A stretch of 64,000 nucleotides of DNA from Marichromatium gracile (GTDB taxonomy: Bacteria > Pseudomonadota > Gammaproteobacteria > Chromatiales > Chromatiaceae), in the NCBI RefSeq assembly GCF_004343155.1, contig NZ_SMDC01000002.1, positions 248,001 through 312,000 on the forward strand, written 5' to 3'. The first letter of the stretch is position 1; each line of letters begins with the position of its first letter. Positions 61,979 to 64,000 of this stretch are shown here, one piece after another. Position numbers and translations under genes: made by a program. The notes below the pieces were generated by a model. The model worked only from the letters and a program-made list of their open reading frames with translations. It did not search any database and had not been told where the DNA came from.

Positions 61979-63241
61979 TCAGTCGCGCGGGGCCAGGTCG
62001 CGATCGAACAGCTCGCGATAGTGCTCGGCGTAGGGGGCGAGGGCGCGATAGACGAAGCCCGGCACCACCCGCGATTCCTGACGCTCGAACTTGCTGCGCA
62101 CATGGTTGAGGTTGCGCAGCAGCTTCATCTCGATCACCGCGCGGGCGAACTCCAGTCCGCGTGGTCCACGGTTGCGTTGCAGCCAGGCGACCAGCTTGCG
62201 GATGAGCAGCGGCGGGCGCCCGGTGCCGGGCGGGTGGTTGAGCCGCTCCATGAAGCGCGGCATGCCGCGGGTGCGGTTGCCGCCCTCGGTGAGGGTGCCG
62301 AACTCGAGTTCGGGGCGCAGCATCTCGAACATCCGCTCGCCGCGCTCGGTGCGCGCCATCACCCACTGCCAGCCGAGTTCCGCGCCCATGTAGCCGATGG
62401 TCAGGTCGCTCAGCGCGTTGGGGTAGTCGAAGCAGGACAGACAGGCCGAGGGGAAGATGCCGTGGAGCTTGTCCATCGGGAAGTCGATGTAGTTGACCCG
62501 CTCGACCGCGCCGTCCTCGTGGCGCAGCCAGAGACTGAAGTCCTGCATGAACTCGTGATGGACCACGGTCTTGGGTGAGCGCGAGATCTGCTCGAGGAAG
62601 TATTCGAGATCGGGGTAGGAGACGTTGTCGCTGCAGGGGATGCCGATCACGTACAGCGCCTCGAGTCCGAGCTCGGACTCGATCGCGCGCAGCGCGTGCA
62701 CCTGGCAGCCGGTGCCGATGAAGGCCAGGCGCTTGATGCCCTGCTCGCGCACCAGGTCGAGCAGCCCGAGGTTGGGCGACAGGCTGGGCTTGTTGCCGGC
62801 GGTGGCGAGCACCTCCTCGGGGGTACGGGCGAGGATCGGCTGGGCCTTGAAGCGGGTGCCGGGGGCGGCGGCGGTGGTGATCACCGCCTCGACCTCGCCG
62901 CGTTCGAGCAGCCGCGCGCCGAGGGTGGTGACCATGCCGCTCCACTGTGCGCCGGGACGCGGGGCGCGCATGCGCGCGGCATAGGTGGCGCGGTAGCAGC
63001 CGAACAGCAGCTCGTCGCCGTCGCCGCGGCTGCGACCGAACAGGCGCTGCTCGATGGCGTCGGTCTGGTTGTTGACGAACATGCACGCCTGGGTCATCTG
63101 CGGCTTGAGCGTGCTGTCGCACAGCCCGCAGTCGCTGCACAGACGGGGGCGACCCTGGAGTCGCTCGTCGTTGCTGAGCAGCGAGATCTGACCCATGCCC
63201 TTGGACGGGCCCTCGGCGACGGGGGCGGCGGACTGATTCAT
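61979..63241 (-). CDS. bciB: 8-vinyl reductase BciB-type (F420 hydrogenase beta-subunit family)
   Basis: A 420-residue Fe-S flavoprotein of the F420-reducing hydrogenase beta-subunit family. CSDCGLCDST and further cysteines (QAC, FIGTGCQVHAL, GIPCSDNVS, ACLSCFDYPN) fit two [4Fe-4S] clusters. In phototrophs this family member is BciB, the ferredoxin-dependent 8-vinyl reductase of (bacterio)chlorophyll synthesis; the adjacent bchI supports that. ATG 63241 gives the family start; the frame stays open upstream without similarity. Confidence 0.85.
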   Translation of the reverse strand: MNQSAAPVAEGPSKGMGQISLLSNDERLQGRPRLCSDCGLCDSTLKPQMTQACMFVNNQTDAIEQRLFGRSRGDGDELLFGCYRATYAARMRAPRPGAQWSGMVTTLGARLLERGEVEAVITTAAAPGTRFKAQPILARTPEEVLATAGNKPSLSPNLGLLDLVREQGIKRLAFIGTGCQVHALRAIESELGLEALYVIGIPCSDNVSYPDLEYFLEQISRSPKTVVHHEFMQDFSLWLRHEDGAVERVNYIDFPMDKLHGIFPSACLSCFDYPNALSDLTIGYMGAELGWQWVMARTERGERMFEMLRPELEFGTLTEGGNRTRGMPRFMERLNHPPGTGRPPLLIRKLVAWLQRNRGPRGLEFARAVIEMKLLRNLNHVRSKFERQESRVVPGFVYRALAPYAEHYRELFDRDLAPRD

Positions 63242-63692
63242 CGCTGCGCCTCGTGCGAGTGCTGGCTGGCTGCGGGATGACGGATCGGCATGCTGGATCT
63301 CCTCGTGGTCGATGGGCACGCCGCGCGCGTCGGTCTGCGCCGGGCGTTGCCCGGAGTGGCTTGGAGGGCGGTCGTCGGGGGACCGCCGTGGGCGGCGTGC
63401 AGTCTGCCGCAAATGGTCGCGCTCAGTCCATCGGCCCCGGTCATGGAAACCACGCGCCTTTCGGGGATTCTCGCCGGTGATTGATCCTGTCGGCTTGACC
63501 ACGGTCGAGCAGGGGCGCTAGGGTCGCGAACTTGATCGAATAAGGCTTGGGGCGGGCTGCGCGCCGCGCGACCGGCTCCATGGTTCATCGGGACAACGTC
63601 CAGCAAGCGCCTGTGTGCGCGACGGTCTTGGGCGTGTCCGCTCAATCTGGCCGTTTGCGCCGAACAGACTAAGCAACAAGGTTTGCAGCGTT
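63242..63692. other. divergent bciB-bchI intergenic region
   Basis: About 450 bp expected to hold promoters for both pigment genes. A search by eye for the PpsR/CrtJ motif TGT-N12-ACA gave no convincing match. No gene recognised; short open frames have no support. Confidence 0.4.
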
Positions 63693-64000
63693 ATGCCCAT
63701 CCCGTTCCCGTTTTCCGCCGTTGTCGCCCAGGAGGAGATGAAACGCTCCTTATTGATCGCTGCCATCGATCCCTCGATCGGCGGTGTACTGGTATTCGGC
63801 GACCGCGGCACCGGCAAGTCCACCGCGATCCGTGGCCTGGCCGCCCTGCTGCCGAAGATGCGCGCCGTCGATTGCACCTATCAGTGCGACCCCGAGGCCA
63901 GCGATGACGTCCTGTGTGAGGACTGCCGCGCCAAGCGCGCTGCGGGCCGGACGCTGAAGAGCCGTCAGGTGCCGGTGCCGGTGGTCGACCTGCCGCTCGG
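63693..64000 (+). CDS. bchI: magnesium chelatase ATPase subunit I (partial, runs off the window)
   Basis: First ~102 codons of the AAA+ subunit that drives Mg insertion into protoporphyrin IX with BchD and BchH. PIPFPFSAVVAQEEMKRSLL and Walker A GDRGTGKST (about 38-46) are diagnostic, followed by the cysteine-containing DCTYQCDPEA...CEDCRAK insertion typical of BchI. The right end lies beyond the window. It reads divergently from bciB. Confidence 0.95.
   Translation, partial: MPIPFPFSAVVAQEEMKRSLLIAAIDPSIGGVLVFGDRGTGKSTAIRGLAALLPKMRAVDCTYQCDPEASDDVLCEDCRAKRAAGRTLKSRQVPVPVVDLPL

Noticed and set aside
63242-63692. PpsR/CrtJ-type operator before bchI
   Set aside because: No TGT-N12-ACA pair found on either strand by eye.

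Overview
The window is high-GC chromosomal DNA that most likely comes from a purple sulfur bacterium (Chromatiaceae, Gammaproteobacteria). It combines a form I RuBisCO operon (cbbL-cbbS-cbbQ-cbbO with divergent cbbR), a Calvin-cycle cluster (tkt-gap-pgk-pyk-fba), and, at the right edge, two bacteriochlorophyll genes (a BciB-type 8-vinyl reductase and the start of bchI). The remaining core genes are gammaproteobacterial in type. The genus cannot be read from the sequence.

Layout. 0.2-8.1 kb: aldehyde dehydrogenase, a small exported protein, rsgA and a 1450-residue two-module membrane protein of unknown role. 8.1-17.2 kb: an accessory island, much lower in GC. It reads as a decayed chromosomal integron. 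A truncated integron integrase (14873-15483, + strand) lies divergent to a row of minus-strand genes. Two well-formed attC sites (13753-13840 and 12896-13000) and an attI-like junction (14696-14702) mark the cassettes. The island carries a putative XYP-type cyclodipeptide synthase, an EctA-like acetyltransferase, two membrane-anchored beta-rich proteins, a HAD phosphatase and two unknown proteins. A REP-associated tyrosine transposase (RAYT) family has invaded it, leaving one intact copy, one internally deleted copy, one 5' fragment and four copies of its 5'-flank repeat. 17.2-24.3 kb: cbbLSQO on the minus strand, interrupted between cbbQ and cbbO by a four-helix-bundle gene and a heptamer repeat tract, and divergent from cbbR.

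24.4-31.9 kb: dxs, gloB, and a methyl-cycle group metK-ahcY-metF on the minus strand with an SAH riboswitch just upstream of ahcY; then a thioredoxin-fold protein. 32.2-39.3 kb: tkt, gap, pgk, pyk and fba in one direction. 39.5-45.6 kb: small membrane or unknown genes, a Rieske-TrpD2 pair, an AguB-like amidase, and long repeat-rich spacers containing three copies of a ~174-bp element with inverted-repeat ends. 45.6-63.2 kb: housekeeping genes (accA, tilS, cnoX, trxC, carA, carB, greA, fmdB-type, aspS, nudB) plus an SDR, a YbjN-type protein, a zinc-ribbon/HEAGH membrane protein and an ABC exporter. 61.98 kb to the end: bciB and divergent bchI.

The CBB genes together fix CO2, with CbbQ/CbbO reactivating RuBisCO and CbbR sensing metabolic state. 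metK, ahcY and metF run the SAM cycle that feeds methyl-dependent steps such as bacteriochlorophyll synthesis. dxs feeds isoprenoids for pigment tails and carotenoids. No tRNA, rRNA or CRISPR array was recognised. Coordinates were read by eye; no database search was possible.
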